From Hyphococcus sp. (lineage in GTDB: Bacteria; Pseudomonadota; Alphaproteobacteria; Caulobacterales; Parvularculaceae): a DNA stretch of 64,000 bases. Shown piece after piece: positions 28,997 to 37,476 of this stretch. The stretch's first letter is position 1. Each line of letters begins with the position of its first letter. Both the position numbers and the translations under genes were made by a program. The notes beneath the pieces are model-generated. The model was not told the DNA's origin, did no database searches, and saw only the letters and a program-made list of their open reading frames with translations. The DNA lies in NCBI GenBank assembly GCA_028284345.1, contig JANQRY010000006.1, positions 186,001 to 250,000 on the forward strand. Reading direction: 5' to 3'.

Positions 28997-30648
28997 TGTC
29001 GCGTAAGGAACTGGTGTTTCTACCGCTCGGCGGATCGGGCGAAATTGGCATGAACATGAACCTCTACGGGTTCGGCACCGAAGCCAACCGCCAGTGGATC
29101 ATGATCGATTGCGGCGTCATGTTCGGCGATCTTGCGACCCCTGGCGTCGATCTCATTTGTCCGGACCCGACCTATATTCTGGAAGAACGTGAAGGGCTGC
29201 ATGGGCTTTTGCTGACCCACGGCCATGAGGACCATATCGGCGCCGTTGCGCTGCTGGCGCCGAGGCTCGGCTGTCCGATTTACGCGACGCCCTTCACGGC
29301 GGCGCTGGTCAGCCGCAAGCTTGACGAATACGGGCTCGCCAATGCGCCGCTGCGCGTCATCGACATGAATTCCAGGTTGTCGCTGGGCCCCTTCGACCTC
29401 GAATATGTCACGCTCACCCATTCCATTCCCGAACCCTCGGCCATTGTCATCCGCACAGAACTGGGAACGGTGCTGCACACGGGCGACTGGAAGATCGACC
29501 CGGCCCCGACTTTGGGGCCCACCGCCGACGACCTCGCCATTCGCAAGCTAGGCGACGAGGGCTTGCTGGCGATGGTTTGCGATTCGACCAACGTTTTTTC
29601 AAAGGGCGAATCCGGATCGGAATCAAAGGTCCGAAAGAACCTCGTCGACCTGATCAGCAAGCAGGAAGGTCGTGTCGCCGTCACGACATTCGCCTCGAAT
29701 GTTTCCCGCGTCGTGTCGATTTGCGAAGCGGCGGCCGCCGCCGACCGCAGCGTCTGTCTTCTTGGACGTTCAATGTTGCGTATCGTCGATGCCGCGCGCG
29801 AAGTCGGGCTCCTGCCGGAAACGCTGTCCTTTGTTGACCCCAAAGACGCAGGCCATCTGCCGCGCCAGCATGTGCTTTATCTTTGCACCGGCAGCCAGGG
29901 CGAACCGCGCGCGGCGCTGGCGCGCATCGCCCGGGACGATCACCGCGATCTCGTGCTGGGCGACGGCGATACGGTGATCTTTTCGTCAAAGATTATTCCC
30001 GGCAACGACCGCGAAATTTACAATTTGCAAAACGACCTCGTCGATCGCGGCGTTCATATCGTCACCGAGAAGGACGAGTTCATCCACGTTTCCGGCCATC
30101 CCTGTCGCGATGAGTTAAAGGCCATGTATGAATGGGCGCGGCCCCATATTGCGATCCCGGTCCATGGCGAGGCGCGCCATCTCGAAGAGCATGCCGATTA
30201 CGCGACGGATCTGGGCGTTGCGGAAACGCTGGCGCCGCGCAATGGCGATCTCATCCGCCTCGCGCCCGAGGGTCCTGAAATCATCGAGGAGGTTCCCGCC
30301 GGCCGCATGTATCTTGACGGCGACGCCTTGCTGCCTGACGGCGCCGCGCCCATGCGCGAACGGCGAAAACTTGGCTATGCCGGGGTTGTGGTCGTATCGA
30401 CGCTGCTCGATTGTTCCGGCGCGCTCGACGGCGCGCCGCAGATTTTCTGCAAGGGCGTGTTCGCTGGCGAGGCGCTGGCGGAACTGGCGGACGATATCAC
30501 GGCCGCCATCGACGATTTGCCGAAGAAAAAGCGTCAGGACGACGACGCCGTCGAGATTGCCATCCGGCGCGCGGCGCGGGCGTTCTTCGACGATGTCTGG
30601 GGCAAACGCCCGCTGATCGAAACGCATATCCATCGGAGCGGCGCATGA
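28996..30648 (+). CDS. rnj: Ribonuclease J
   Basis: A 550-residue metallo-beta-lactamase/beta-CASP ribonuclease with endo- and 5'-exonuclease activity in mRNA and rRNA maturation. LTHGHEDHIGA is the zinc motif; LHTGDWKIDPAPTLG, CDSTNVFSKGESGSE and the HVSGHPCRDELK block follow. Alphaproteobacteria commonly keep both RNase J and RNase E, and both are in this window. Its stop overlaps the DUF1467 gene start. Confidence 0.95.
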   Translation: MSRKELVFLPLGGSGEIGMNMNLYGFGTEANRQWIMIDCGVMFGDLATPGVDLICPDPTYILEEREGLHGLLLTHGHEDHIGAVALLAPRLGCPIYATPFTAALVSRKLDEYGLANAPLRVIDMNSRLSLGPFDLEYVTLTHSIPEPSAIVIRTELGTVLHTGDWKIDPAPTLGPTADDLAIRKLGDEGLLAMVCDSTNVFSKGESGSESKVRKNLVDLISKQEGRVAVTTFASNVSRVVSICEAAAAADRSVCLLGRSMLRIVDAAREVGLLPETLSFVDPKDAGHLPRQHVLYLCTGSQGEPRAALARIARDDHRDLVLGDGDTVIFSSKIIPGNDREIYNLQNDLVDRGVHIVTEKDEFIHVSGHPCRDELKAMYEWARPHIAIPVHGEARHLEEHADYATDLGVAETLAPRNGDLIRLAPEGPEIIEEVPAGRMYLDGDALLPDGAAPMRERRKLGYAGVVVVSTLLDCSGALDGAPQIFCKGVFAGEALAELADDITAAIDDLPKKKRQDDDAVEIAIRRAARAFFDDVWGKRPLIETHIHRSGA

Positions 30649-30890
30649 ACATCGTCGCCGTCATCGTCATCTTCGTCATCTGGTGGTGGATTGCTTTTCT
30701 CGCCGTCCTGCCCATGGGCGTCGAAAGCCGCTGGGAGGCGGGCGACGACGGCGTCGAGGGCGCCGATCCCGGGGCGCCGAACGACCCGCAACTGAAAAAG
30801 AAAGCCTTTCGCGCAACCCTGATCGCCGCGGCGTTAACGATTGTCACGTCGGCGATCATCGCCAGCGGCGTCATCAATTTTCGCGACTGA
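30645..30890 (+). CDS. DUF1467 family small membrane protein
   Basis: This 81-residue protein has two hydrophobic segments (VIVIFVIWWWIAFLAVLPMG and LIAAALTIVTSAIIASGVI) flanking an acidic loop and a short KKK cluster, the layout of DUF1467. The ATG overlaps the rnj stop by four bases. The family regularly sits behind rnj in alphaproteobacteria, but I know of no defined function. Confidence 0.88.
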   Translation: MNIVAVIVIFVIWWWIAFLAVLPMGVESRWEAGDDGVEGADPGAPNDPQLKKKAFRATLIAAALTIVTSAIIASGVINFRD

Positions 30891-30972
30891 GCTCCATTGT
30901 CTTGCCAAGGCCGCCGGGCTGGCATAGCTACGCCCCGCAGGCGCGCGCGCCATGAAGCGCCCGGGAGCGGAT

Positions 30973-32418
30973 ATGAGCGAAGCACCGCATACGGATGACG
31001 TAGGCGAGGACGTCGATGCTGCGGCCGAGGACGCCCAGTTTGCCGAAGACCGCACGCTCAGCACGGATTTCGTCGATGCGGTCAGCGTCGCCATCGAAAA
31101 GGGCGACCCCCTCGAATTCGAATATCTGACGAAAGACCTGCATCCGGCCGACATCGCCGACCTCCTCGGTCTTTTGAGCGAAGATCAGCGCGAGCGCCTC
31201 ATTGAAATCAAGGAAGGCGGTCTCGCCGCGGATGTGCTCGCCGAGCTTGACGACGATCTGCGCGAGGATGTCGTCGAGGCGATGGACCCGACAAAGGTCG
31301 CCGAAGCTGTCGTCGAACTCGACACGGATGACGCCGCCTTTGTCCTTGAAGATCTCGACGCGGAAAAACAGGCTGAAATTCTCGCCGAAGTGCCGCTTGA
31401 AGAGCGGCTCGCGGTCCGCGCCGCGCTTGATTATGAAGAAGAAAGCGCCGGCCGCGTTATGCAGCGCGAGTTTTTCGCCGCGCCCGGCTACTGGACCGTC
31501 GGCCAGATTATCGACCGCCTGCGCTCGACAGAGGATTTGCCCGACCGCTTCTACGAGGTCTTCGTTGTCGATCCGGCGTTCAAGCCGATCGGCGAGGTGC
31601 CGCTGTCGACCCTTCTGAAACGCCCGCGCGAAACGCGAATCGACGAAATCATGCTGACCACCGCGCGGAAGATCCCGGTCACCATGGACCAGGAGGAAGT
31701 CGCCTATCTCTTCGAGCAGTATAATCTGATTTCATCGCCGGTCGTCGACGCGTCGGACCGTCTGGTCGGCATGATCACCGTCGACGACGTCGTTGAAATG
31801 GTGCGCGAGGAAACCCAGGAAGACATGCTGGCTCTCGGCGGCGTTGAAGCGGACACCGGGCTTTCCGACACCGTTGTCGAGACGGTCCGCTCGCGATTTT
31901 CATGGCTGGCCGTCAACCTTGCAACGGCGATCCTGGCGTCGCTGGTGATTGCGTTCTTTGACGGCGCCATCGGACAGATCGTGGCCCTTGCCGTCCTGAT
32001 GCCGATTGTTGCGTCCATGGGCGGCAATGCGGGCACGCAGACGCTTACCGTCGCCGTGCGCTCCATCGCGACGAAAGACTTAACCCCCTCCAACGCCGCG
32101 CGCATCATCTGGCGCGAAGCGCTGGTCGGTCTCGCCAACGGCATGCTGTTCGCTGCGATCATGGGCGCGCTCGCCGGGCTCTGGTATTTCCTGTCCGGAT
32201 GGGGCGACCAGGCCGAAGCGATCGGCCTTGGCGCCGTTGTCGGCGCGGCGATGATCGTCAATCTGCTTTGCGCGGGGCTTGCTGGCATTCTGGTGCCGCT
32301 CGGCCTGCAGCGCGCCGGTCAGGATCCGGCCGTTTCGTCCGCCGTCTTCGTCACGACGGTCACGGACGTCGTCGGCTTTTTTGTTTTTCTGGGACTTGCC
32401 GCCGCGGTGTTGCTTTAA
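30973..32418 (+). CDS. mgtE: Magnesium transporter MgtE
   Basis: A 481-residue Mg2+ channel. The N-terminal superhelical domain (HPADIADLLGLLSEDQRERL, VLEDLDAEKQAEIL) is followed by two CBS domains (ESAGRVMQREFF, SPVVDASDRLVGMITVDDVV) and a C-terminal five-helix pore (ILASLVIAFFDG, MPIVASMGGNAGTQTLTVAVR). The acidic N-terminal domain senses cytoplasmic Mg2+ and gates the pore. ATG 30973 has GGAG five bases upstream; the track ATG at 30952 has none. Confidence 0.94.
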   Translation: MSEAPHTDDVGEDVDAAAEDAQFAEDRTLSTDFVDAVSVAIEKGDPLEFEYLTKDLHPADIADLLGLLSEDQRERLIEIKEGGLAADVLAELDDDLREDVVEAMDPTKVAEAVVELDTDDAAFVLEDLDAEKQAEILAEVPLEERLAVRAALDYEEESAGRVMQREFFAAPGYWTVGQIIDRLRSTEDLPDRFYEVFVVDPAFKPIGEVPLSTLLKRPRETRIDEIMLTTARKIPVTMDQEEVAYLFEQYNLISSPVVDASDRLVGMITVDDVVEMVREETQEDMLALGGVEADTGLSDTVVETVRSRFSWLAVNLATAILASLVIAFFDGAIGQIVALAVLMPIVASMGGNAGTQTLTVAVRSIATKDLTPSNAARIIWREALVGLANGMLFAAIMGALAGLWYFLSGWGDQAEAIGLGAVVGAAMIVNLLCAGLAGILVPLGLQRAGQDPAVSSAVFVTTVTDVVGFFVFLGLAAAVLL

Positions 32419-32427
32419 AACGCAACG

Positions 32428-32464
32428 ACGCCGGCGACAGACCTAGTTGATCTGTCGCCGGCGT
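32428..32464. terminator. Bidirectional hairpin between mgtE and the PEP-CTERM-like gene
   Basis: A perfect 14-base stem, ACGCCGGCGACAGA with TCTGTCGCCGGCGT, closes a nine-base loop between two convergent genes. On the minus-strand side the stem is followed within about ten bases by TTTT. It should stop transcription from at least that direction. Confidence 0.7.
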
Positions 32465-32478
32465 GAAGCATGTCTCGA

Positions 32479-33002
32479 TTAGCGAAGCGCGGGCCGTAGA
32501 AAGCGCCAGTAGACGAGGGCGCTGGTGATCAAAATAATCAGCATGCCCGGTTCCGGCACGTCGACCGGCGGTTCTTCCGGCGGCGGAATAACCGGCGGCA
32601 CGTGAATAGGCGGCGGCCCGAATATGGGCGGCAAAGACGGCGCAGGCTGCTCCGGCGGATACGCCTTCGGCGCTTCCGTCGGCGCCGGCGGCGCGGCTGG
32701 CGGAACCCGCCCGGTTTCGACTGCCGGCGCCGGACTATAACCGGCGAGGCGCGTCGGAACGGGGCGGGGTGTTAAAAAGAACGGCTGGCGGCCCTCCGCT
32801 GGCCTTCTTCGCCTTCGCCGCAACACCCGCAATTGACCACAATGTCGTTGCGAATGTCGCCGACCGCGCGCGCCAACCAATCGGCGTACTCGTCGTCGCC
32901 AACGGCGTCGCCGCCGCCGCCGCCGAAGCCGCCGGTCCAGATGATCGCGCCCGCGAGAATCAGAGCGGCGATGATGTTTGCGATCCCGTTGCTGCCAAGC
33001 AT
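32479..33002 (-). pseudogene. PEP-CTERM-like protein, reading frame broken at a T5 run
   Basis: The front part begins at ATG 33002 with GAGG six bases upstream and encodes a hydrophobic segment (IANIIAALILAGAIIWTGGF), a Gly run and a NCGCCGEGEEG loop, then stops at TAA 32772. The neighbouring frame continues at once with a Pro-rich stretch and ends in VPEPGMLIILITSALVYWRFLRPALR, a good PEP-CTERM sorting signal (VPEP, hydrophobic helix, basic tail). One extra T in the run CTTTTTAA joins the frames into about 174 residues. It may be a true frameshift, a homopolymer sequencing error, or -1 slippage on T-TTT. Exosortase genes are not in the window. Confidence 0.65.
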
Positions 33003-33438
33003 GACAATCCTCTACTGCTCCGGAATTCCCCGTGAGACGCCCTGCATTGATACCGGCCGTCCTGCGCCAACGGCCGAAGCAATCGCCATTCGCGCAGGGC
33101 CGAACTTCACAAGTCCCGTGCCAAGCGGCGAATTCCGGCGAAAAATGCGAAATCCGACGCAAATCAACGCCTTATCGCCGATCAGCCGCAGCTATGGAGG
33201 GTATTTCGGGAAAAATTTCTAACGGCGATTGTCTCAAAACCGGCCAGAATCGGCGATTGTACGAAATTGACACAAGAGCAGCGGCGGGATCGGCCCGCCG
33301 GGCGGCGCGTCTACCCAAGGCCGGGCCCATGTGTTACTTAAAGGTTAACGCGGCGCACCGGGGGCGTTGCGGCGTAATTCGGATTTGCCTTGCGTAGCGT
33401 CGGCTCCGTGAGGGTGGTGAAGAGGGGCAGCGGGTCTG
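33003..33438. promoter_or_regulatory. Divergent intergenic region before the lysozyme gene
   Basis: This 436-base gap separates the reverse-strand PEP-CTERM-like gene from the forward lysozyme gene. Short ORFs in it have no recognisable features. A TTAAAGGTTAA stretch near 33337 resembles a CtrA half-site pair but with the wrong spacing. No promoter can be assigned with confidence. Confidence 0.4.
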
Positions 33439-34410
33439 ATGCGGACGGGTGACACCGGGCTCAATCTGATCAAGGGATATGAAGGGCTGCGCATGGCGGC
33501 CCATTATGCGCCCAGCGAACAGTGGACCGTCGGGTATGGCCACACCTCGTCGGCGCGTCATGGCATGTCCGTCACCGAAGGCGACGCGGAACGGTTGCTC
33601 CGCGAGGACGTGCAACCGATCGAGCAGTTGATTTCGGACACGGTGCGCGCGCCGCTCAACCAGAACGAGCATGACGCCCTTGCCTCGCTGATCTTCAATA
33701 TCGGCGAAGAGAACTGGAAGCGGTCCACCGTTTTGCGCAAGCTGAATGCGGGCGACAAGATCGGCGCCGCCAACGCCTTTGAGATGTGGACCAAGGCGTT
33801 TGTGAACAATGAACTGGTTTCGCTCGACGGGCTTGTGCGCCGGCGCGCGGCGGAGAAATCCCTGTTCCTGATGCCGACCGATGCGTCGCTGGTTGTTCCG
33901 AGCTCTGACGTTTCGCCGGCTGCTGAGTGCGAACCGGAATATGTTTCCGACAAGGTTTTAACGGCGAAGCCCGCCGTTGATTTTGACGAGATCCGCGAAA
34001 ACCGGAAAAAGGCGCTGTCGCCGGAAGAACGCGCGGCGCGCACGCGCGCGCTCTTCGCCGCGACGCAGGCGCTTTCCGGCGAACCCACCAAGATGATTAT
34101 TTCCAAGGAAGAAGAATACGCTGATATGGGCGTTACCGTGGGCGCGGTGCTTGCGGGGCTGCTCGCGCTCGCCATGACCGCGATGGGGGCGATCCTTCTG
34201 TTGGGACAGGAAGCGCCGGGCGTCGCCGAGCGCCTCGGGCTTTCCTATGATCGCTTTGCGGCGATCTTTGAAAACCTGCCCATGTGGCTCGCCGCCATCG
34301 GCGCGGCCATGTGCTATTTCATCCTTTACATCCTGGTGAAGCGCGTCGCGCGGCACGATTTAAAGCGCCAGCGCGCGCAGGATGTCGCCCGCCTCAGAAT
34401 TGCCGAATAA
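33439..34410 (+). CDS. Membrane-anchored GH24 (phage-type) lysozyme
   Basis: A 323-residue protein. Residues 1-145 form a T4-type lysozyme domain, with the catalytic Glu in GYEGLR, then WTVGYGHTS, LLREDVQPIE and a C-terminal RRRAAEKSLF typical of GH24. The Asp found in T4 lysozyme is replaced in the YAPSEQW loop, as in several GH24 branches. There is no N-terminal signal peptide. Instead there are two hydrophobic helices near residues 231-253 and 281-302, the second followed by a basic tail. No phage genes are nearby, so it is likely a chromosomal murein hydrolase. How its catalytic domain reaches the periplasm is unclear. Confidence 0.85.
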   Translation: MRTGDTGLNLIKGYEGLRMAAHYAPSEQWTVGYGHTSSARHGMSVTEGDAERLLREDVQPIEQLISDTVRAPLNQNEHDALASLIFNIGEENWKRSTVLRKLNAGDKIGAANAFEMWTKAFVNNELVSLDGLVRRRAAEKSLFLMPTDASLVVPSSDVSPAAECEPEYVSDKVLTAKPAVDFDEIRENRKKALSPEERAARTRALFAATQALSGEPTKMIISKEEEYADMGVTVGAVLAGLLALAMTAMGAILLLGQEAPGVAERLGLSYDRFAAIFENLPMWLAAIGAAMCYFILYILVKRVARHDLKRQRAQDVARLRIAE

Positions 34411-34440
34411 GTCGCGCGCAACATCGCCAGAACCATTTTG

Positions 34441-34872
34441 ATGGCTTTGCATCTTGTGAAACTGTGCGTCGGCGCCGCGTCGGTCGACGATCAGCGGGCC
34501 TGGATCAAGAAACGCGTTGCGCAAAACGAACGCAACGGTCTTGGCCGCGTCCATGATTGCGTGACCCGGATGCGGCCGAAGCGGGCGGACGAATTGCTCG
34601 ACGGCGGTTCGCTCTACTGGGTCATCAAGGGCGTCGTGTTGGCGCGGCAGCGCATCCTCGCCCTAGAGCCCCGGCGGGGCGGCGACGGCGTCGAACGGAC
34701 GGCGATTATGCTCCAGCCCCGGCTTCATCTTACCGAGCCGCAGCCGCGGCGGGCCTTTCAGGGCTGGCGCTATCTGCCGGCTGAGGAAGCGCCTTCCGAT
34801 CTTTCCGTCCGGCGTGGTAAGGGTGCGCCGCCGGAACTCTCCGCGGCGCTGGCTGATCTTGGTCTCCTTTAA
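34441..34872 (+). CDS. DUF1489 family protein
   Basis: This 143-residue soluble protein has the family opening MALHLVKLCVGA, TRMRPKRADELLDGGSLYWVIKG around residue 42, and RAFQGWRYLPAEEAPSDL near residue 100. DUF1489 is a conserved alphaproteobacterial family; I know of no defined activity. ATG 34441 is preceded by an in-frame TTG that the track uses. A short gap separates it from the next gene on the same strand. Confidence 0.88.
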   Translation: MALHLVKLCVGAASVDDQRAWIKKRVAQNERNGLGRVHDCVTRMRPKRADELLDGGSLYWVIKGVVLARQRILALEPRRGGDGVERTAIMLQPRLHLTEPQPRRAFQGWRYLPAEEAPSDLSVRRGKGAPPELSAALADLGLL

Positions 34873-34886
34873 GGAACGTCGAAGCC

Positions 34887-35690
34887 ATGAAACTGGAAAG
34901 GCGACATGCGATTTTGGGCGGCGTCGGTCTTGTCGCCGCGGGCGCAGGTGTGATCGGCCTGGCGACGCGCCAACCAGACGAGACGATGGAAACGCCGACG
35001 GTGGTTGCCGCGGACGAGACTGAAATCTGTCTCGATGCGGATATTGCGTTTCTGCCCGGCGATCAGGCTGGGTGTTTCAAGCGCAGCGAATTCGCAAAAT
35101 GGGAAGCCGCGCCGCTCGTCGATCCGGAACGCGGCGCGATTGTCGTCTCCATGAGTCATCCGACCGACGCCAGTCGAGACGCAGCGCAATGCGCGACTTG
35201 CCGTGATTTCAGGGAACTGCGTTTTGACGGCTGGTACGCGTCGACGTCGCGCGACATGCGCCGGGAGGCGTTCTTCACGCGCGCCTGCGGCGTCCTCTCT
35301 GCGCTGCGCGGCGCGGAGGCGGCGACAATCACGTATTTCGGCGAAACCGGCCTTGAGGCCGGCGAGGTCGCATCGCTGGCGGCGGACCGGCTGTTGCGCG
35401 TCGGGGCCGATCCGGCGGCGGCGCCGGGCGACCCTGAAATTGTCCAGACTGCCCCGGCAAGCTGGCGGATCAGCGCCGGCGGGCAGACGGTGCGCATTGA
35501 CGAGGTGGCGCTGGCGGATTTCGACGGCGATAATATCGCGGAAATCCTCGCGGTGTTCATCACCGGCCCCGATGACGCCACCGCCAGAATCGCGGACGCG
35601 GCGCTCCTTGAGAAAGACGCGGCCGGCGCCGCCCTCACTGTGACGCCGCTTGATTCGCCCTCGAAAAATCAGGCAAAAAACAGAATTTAG
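34887..35690 (+). CDS. Exported protein of unknown function
   Basis: This 267-residue protein begins MKLERRHAILGGVGLVAAGAGVIGLA, an Arg-Arg-containing signal or anchor sequence. Three cysteines cluster in GDQAGCFKRS and CATCRDF. Near residue 210 it has ALADFDGDNIAEILAVF, which looks like one FG-GAP/calcium-loop repeat. I recognise no family. AAGG lies about ten bases before the ATG. It sits between a DUF1489 gene and a SPOR lipoprotein, so an envelope role is plausible. Confidence 0.7.
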   Translation: MKLERRHAILGGVGLVAAGAGVIGLATRQPDETMETPTVVAADETEICLDADIAFLPGDQAGCFKRSEFAKWEAAPLVDPERGAIVVSMSHPTDASRDAAQCATCRDFRELRFDGWYASTSRDMRREAFFTRACGVLSALRGAEAATITYFGETGLEAGEVASLAADRLLRVGADPAAAPGDPEIVQTAPASWRISAGGQTVRIDEVALADFDGDNIAEILAVFITGPDDATARIADAALLEKDAAGAALTVTPLDSPSKNQAKNRI

Positions 35691-35801
35691 GCCCCTATGG
35701 GCGTCATATGCCCGCTTGGCGCGCCGGTCGGCGCCCGGTATGGTGTGCGGGCTTTTGAGCGAATTCCGACCCGTTGGCGCCTCTGGATGGGAGACTGCGA
35801 T

Positions 35802-36563
35802 TTGCGTGCGGCGAAACTCGTATTGCTGACTTGCGCGGCTGCGCTGCTCGCCGCCTGTTCGACCTTTTCAGGCGATAGCGAGGCCGCGCGCGGCGCGGAG
35901 GACGCCTTCTCTGACCCGAAGGAAATTGAGGCGCAGACAAAACTGGCGCGCCTGCAGACGGAGAATGCGCGGCTCGCCAATCGCGTCCTCGAACTGCAGC
36001 GAGAAAACGACGCGCTGCGGCGCGCGCGCGCCTCTGCGGCCGCCGAAGCCGCGGCGGAGAAAGCCGAGGCGGAAGAGGCGTCTCAGCCGGCCGAGACCGC
36101 CGTCGCCCTGCGCGAGCCTGAAGTGCTGAAGCAGCCGGTTGTCGACAATCCGGAAACGCCGGAGATGACGAGTACGGAGGTGCCGGTGGAGCCGGCGCCG
36201 CGGCTGACGCAACCGACCTTTGAATCGACCGACGCGGTCTTCGAAAACGAAGCGGATTCAGAAACGCGCGCGCCGGCGATGCTGTTTGGCGTTCATCTCG
36301 CCTCATACCGCAAGGAAGACGAGGCGCGGGAAGGGTGGCGCAAGCTGCAACGGGAAAACCCCGACGAGCTGGGTCTCCTCGAGCCGCGTCTAGAAACGGT
36401 GAACGTGCCGGAGCGCGGGCCGTTTCTGCGGCTGATCGGCGGCGGTCTGTCGTCGCGGGAAAAGGCCGAGGCGTTGTGTTCCAACCTCAAGATCAAGGGA
36501 CTTTATTGCGCCGTGTCGGATTTTTCCGGCGAGCGTCTGTCTCTCGTTGAAAACACCGGCTGA
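35802..36563 (+). CDS. SPOR-domain lipoprotein
   Basis: This 253-residue lipoprotein has a signal sequence (RAAKLVLLTCAAALLAACS) with lipobox LAAC. A coiled coil follows (residues ~45-85, ARLQTENARLANRVLELQRENDALRRA), then an Ala/Glu/Pro-rich linker and a C-terminal SPOR domain (FGVHLASYRKEDEAREGW ... LRLIGGGLSSREKAEALCSNLK). SPOR domains bind denuded glycan at the division septum. The start is most likely TTG 35802, which has GGGAG eight bases upstream; the track ATGs lack a Shine-Dalgarno and would bury the signal sequence. Confidence 0.82.
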   Translation: MRAAKLVLLTCAAALLAACSTFSGDSEAARGAEDAFSDPKEIEAQTKLARLQTENARLANRVLELQRENDALRRARASAAAEAAAEKAEAEEASQPAETAVALREPEVLKQPVVDNPETPEMTSTEVPVEPAPRLTQPTFESTDAVFENEADSETRAPAMLFGVHLASYRKEDEAREGWRKLQRENPDELGLLEPRLETVNVPERGPFLRLIGGGLSSREKAEALCSNLKIKGLYCAVSDFSGERLSLVENTG

Positions 36564-36566
36564 GAT

Positions 36567-37361
36567 TTACTCCGGCGGCGCAATCTCAAATCGCCGCTCA
36601 TCGAACACGCGGCCCTGATATTCCGCTGCGCCCTCGTAGCGTAGGGTGAGCTGGCCCGCGCCGAGGGAAAAGAACCCCAGCGGCAGTTCGAACAGGCGCA
36701 TCTCCGCATCCGGATAGCCGGCGATATTTTCTCGCACCGCCAGCGTCTGACGCTCCCCGTCCGCCGGATCGAATATGGCGACCAGCCGGCCGAAGGTTGA
36801 GTGCTCGCCCGTCGGCGCAATCGCCGTTGACAAGAGCAGGAGCCCGTCACTGTCGCGCAACAGTTTCGTATCGGCGATGCTGGCGCGCGCCGCGCCCGAG
36901 CCGCGCAGGATGACGGGGACCGAGACGCCCGCGTCAATGTCCACCTGCAACCCCGTATCGCTCGCCTTGCGCATCAGCGTGCGGGTCGCGGCGGTTTCAA
37001 TCAAGAGATGCGACCGACGCTCGCCGATAGGCGGCGTCGCGCCGTCGCGAACGGCGATGACAATTTCAACGCGCGCGCCTGGTTCGAGCTGGAAGTGCGC
37101 CGGCCGCAGCGTAAACCACGGCGCTGCGCTTAAATCCTCGCGGATCTCGGCGTTGGCGTTTTCGTATCCCAACGGCGTCGCGGAGAGGTCGATCCAGCTT
37201 GCGCGCCCTTCAAGAATGCGCGGCGTCGGGTTGGAGACGACAAACCGGCCTTCGCTGCGGTCGGCGTCCAGAACCTCGCGCAGCGGGCTCACCGCCATAT
37301 CCGCCGCCGCCGGCGAGACGGCCGTCAGGGCGGCAAAAAAGCTGATCAACGCTGTTCGCAT
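36567..37361 (-). CDS. PapD-like periplasmic chaperone
   Basis: A 264-residue exported protein. Signal peptide MRTALISFFAALTAVSPAAA precedes MAVSPLREVLD and a first Ig-like domain (FVVSNPTPRILEGRASWID, FTLRPAHFQLEPGARVEIVIAV), with RSHLLIETA in the position of the subunit-binding strand, as in fimbrial chaperones. The second half is less typical. No usher or pilin gene is adjacent, so it may serve another exported partner. It converges on the SPOR lipoprotein and diverges from mipZ. Confidence 0.75.
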   Translation of the reverse strand: MRTALISFFAALTAVSPAAADMAVSPLREVLDADRSEGRFVVSNPTPRILEGRASWIDLSATPLGYENANAEIREDLSAAPWFTLRPAHFQLEPGARVEIVIAVRDGATPPIGERRSHLLIETAATRTLMRKASDTGLQVDIDAGVSVPVILRGSGAARASIADTKLLRDSDGLLLLSTAIAPTGEHSTFGRLVAIFDPADGERQTLAVRENIAGYPDAEMRLFELPLGFFSLGAGQLTLRYEGAAEYQGRVFDERRFEIAPPE

Positions 37362-37431
37362 AACGCCCGCCGTTGCAAGAATCGCATCACTATCTTGGTT
37401 AATGCGAGACGGGTTTCGCTTGCGTAAGCAA

Positions 37432-37447
37432 ACGGCGTTAACGCCGT
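37432..37447. promoter_or_regulatory. Perfect 16-bp palindrome upstream of mipZ
   Basis: ACGGCGTTAACGCCGT reads the same on both strands and lies 30 bases before the mipZ start, in the gap shared with the divergent chaperone gene. Its position and symmetry suggest a homodimeric regulator site. The factor is unknown. Confidence 0.4.
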
Positions 37448-37476
37448 CCGTAGGGGCGACGGCAAGAGGGTTTCCG

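Noticed and set aside
33330-33350. TTAAAGGTTAA as a CtrA box
   Set aside because: The two TTAA halves are three bases apart instead of seven.
36775-37476. N-terminal extension of the mipZ ORF
   Set aside because: It reads antisense through the chaperone gene; MipZ begins at THVIVLGNEKGG after the GTG with its own SD.
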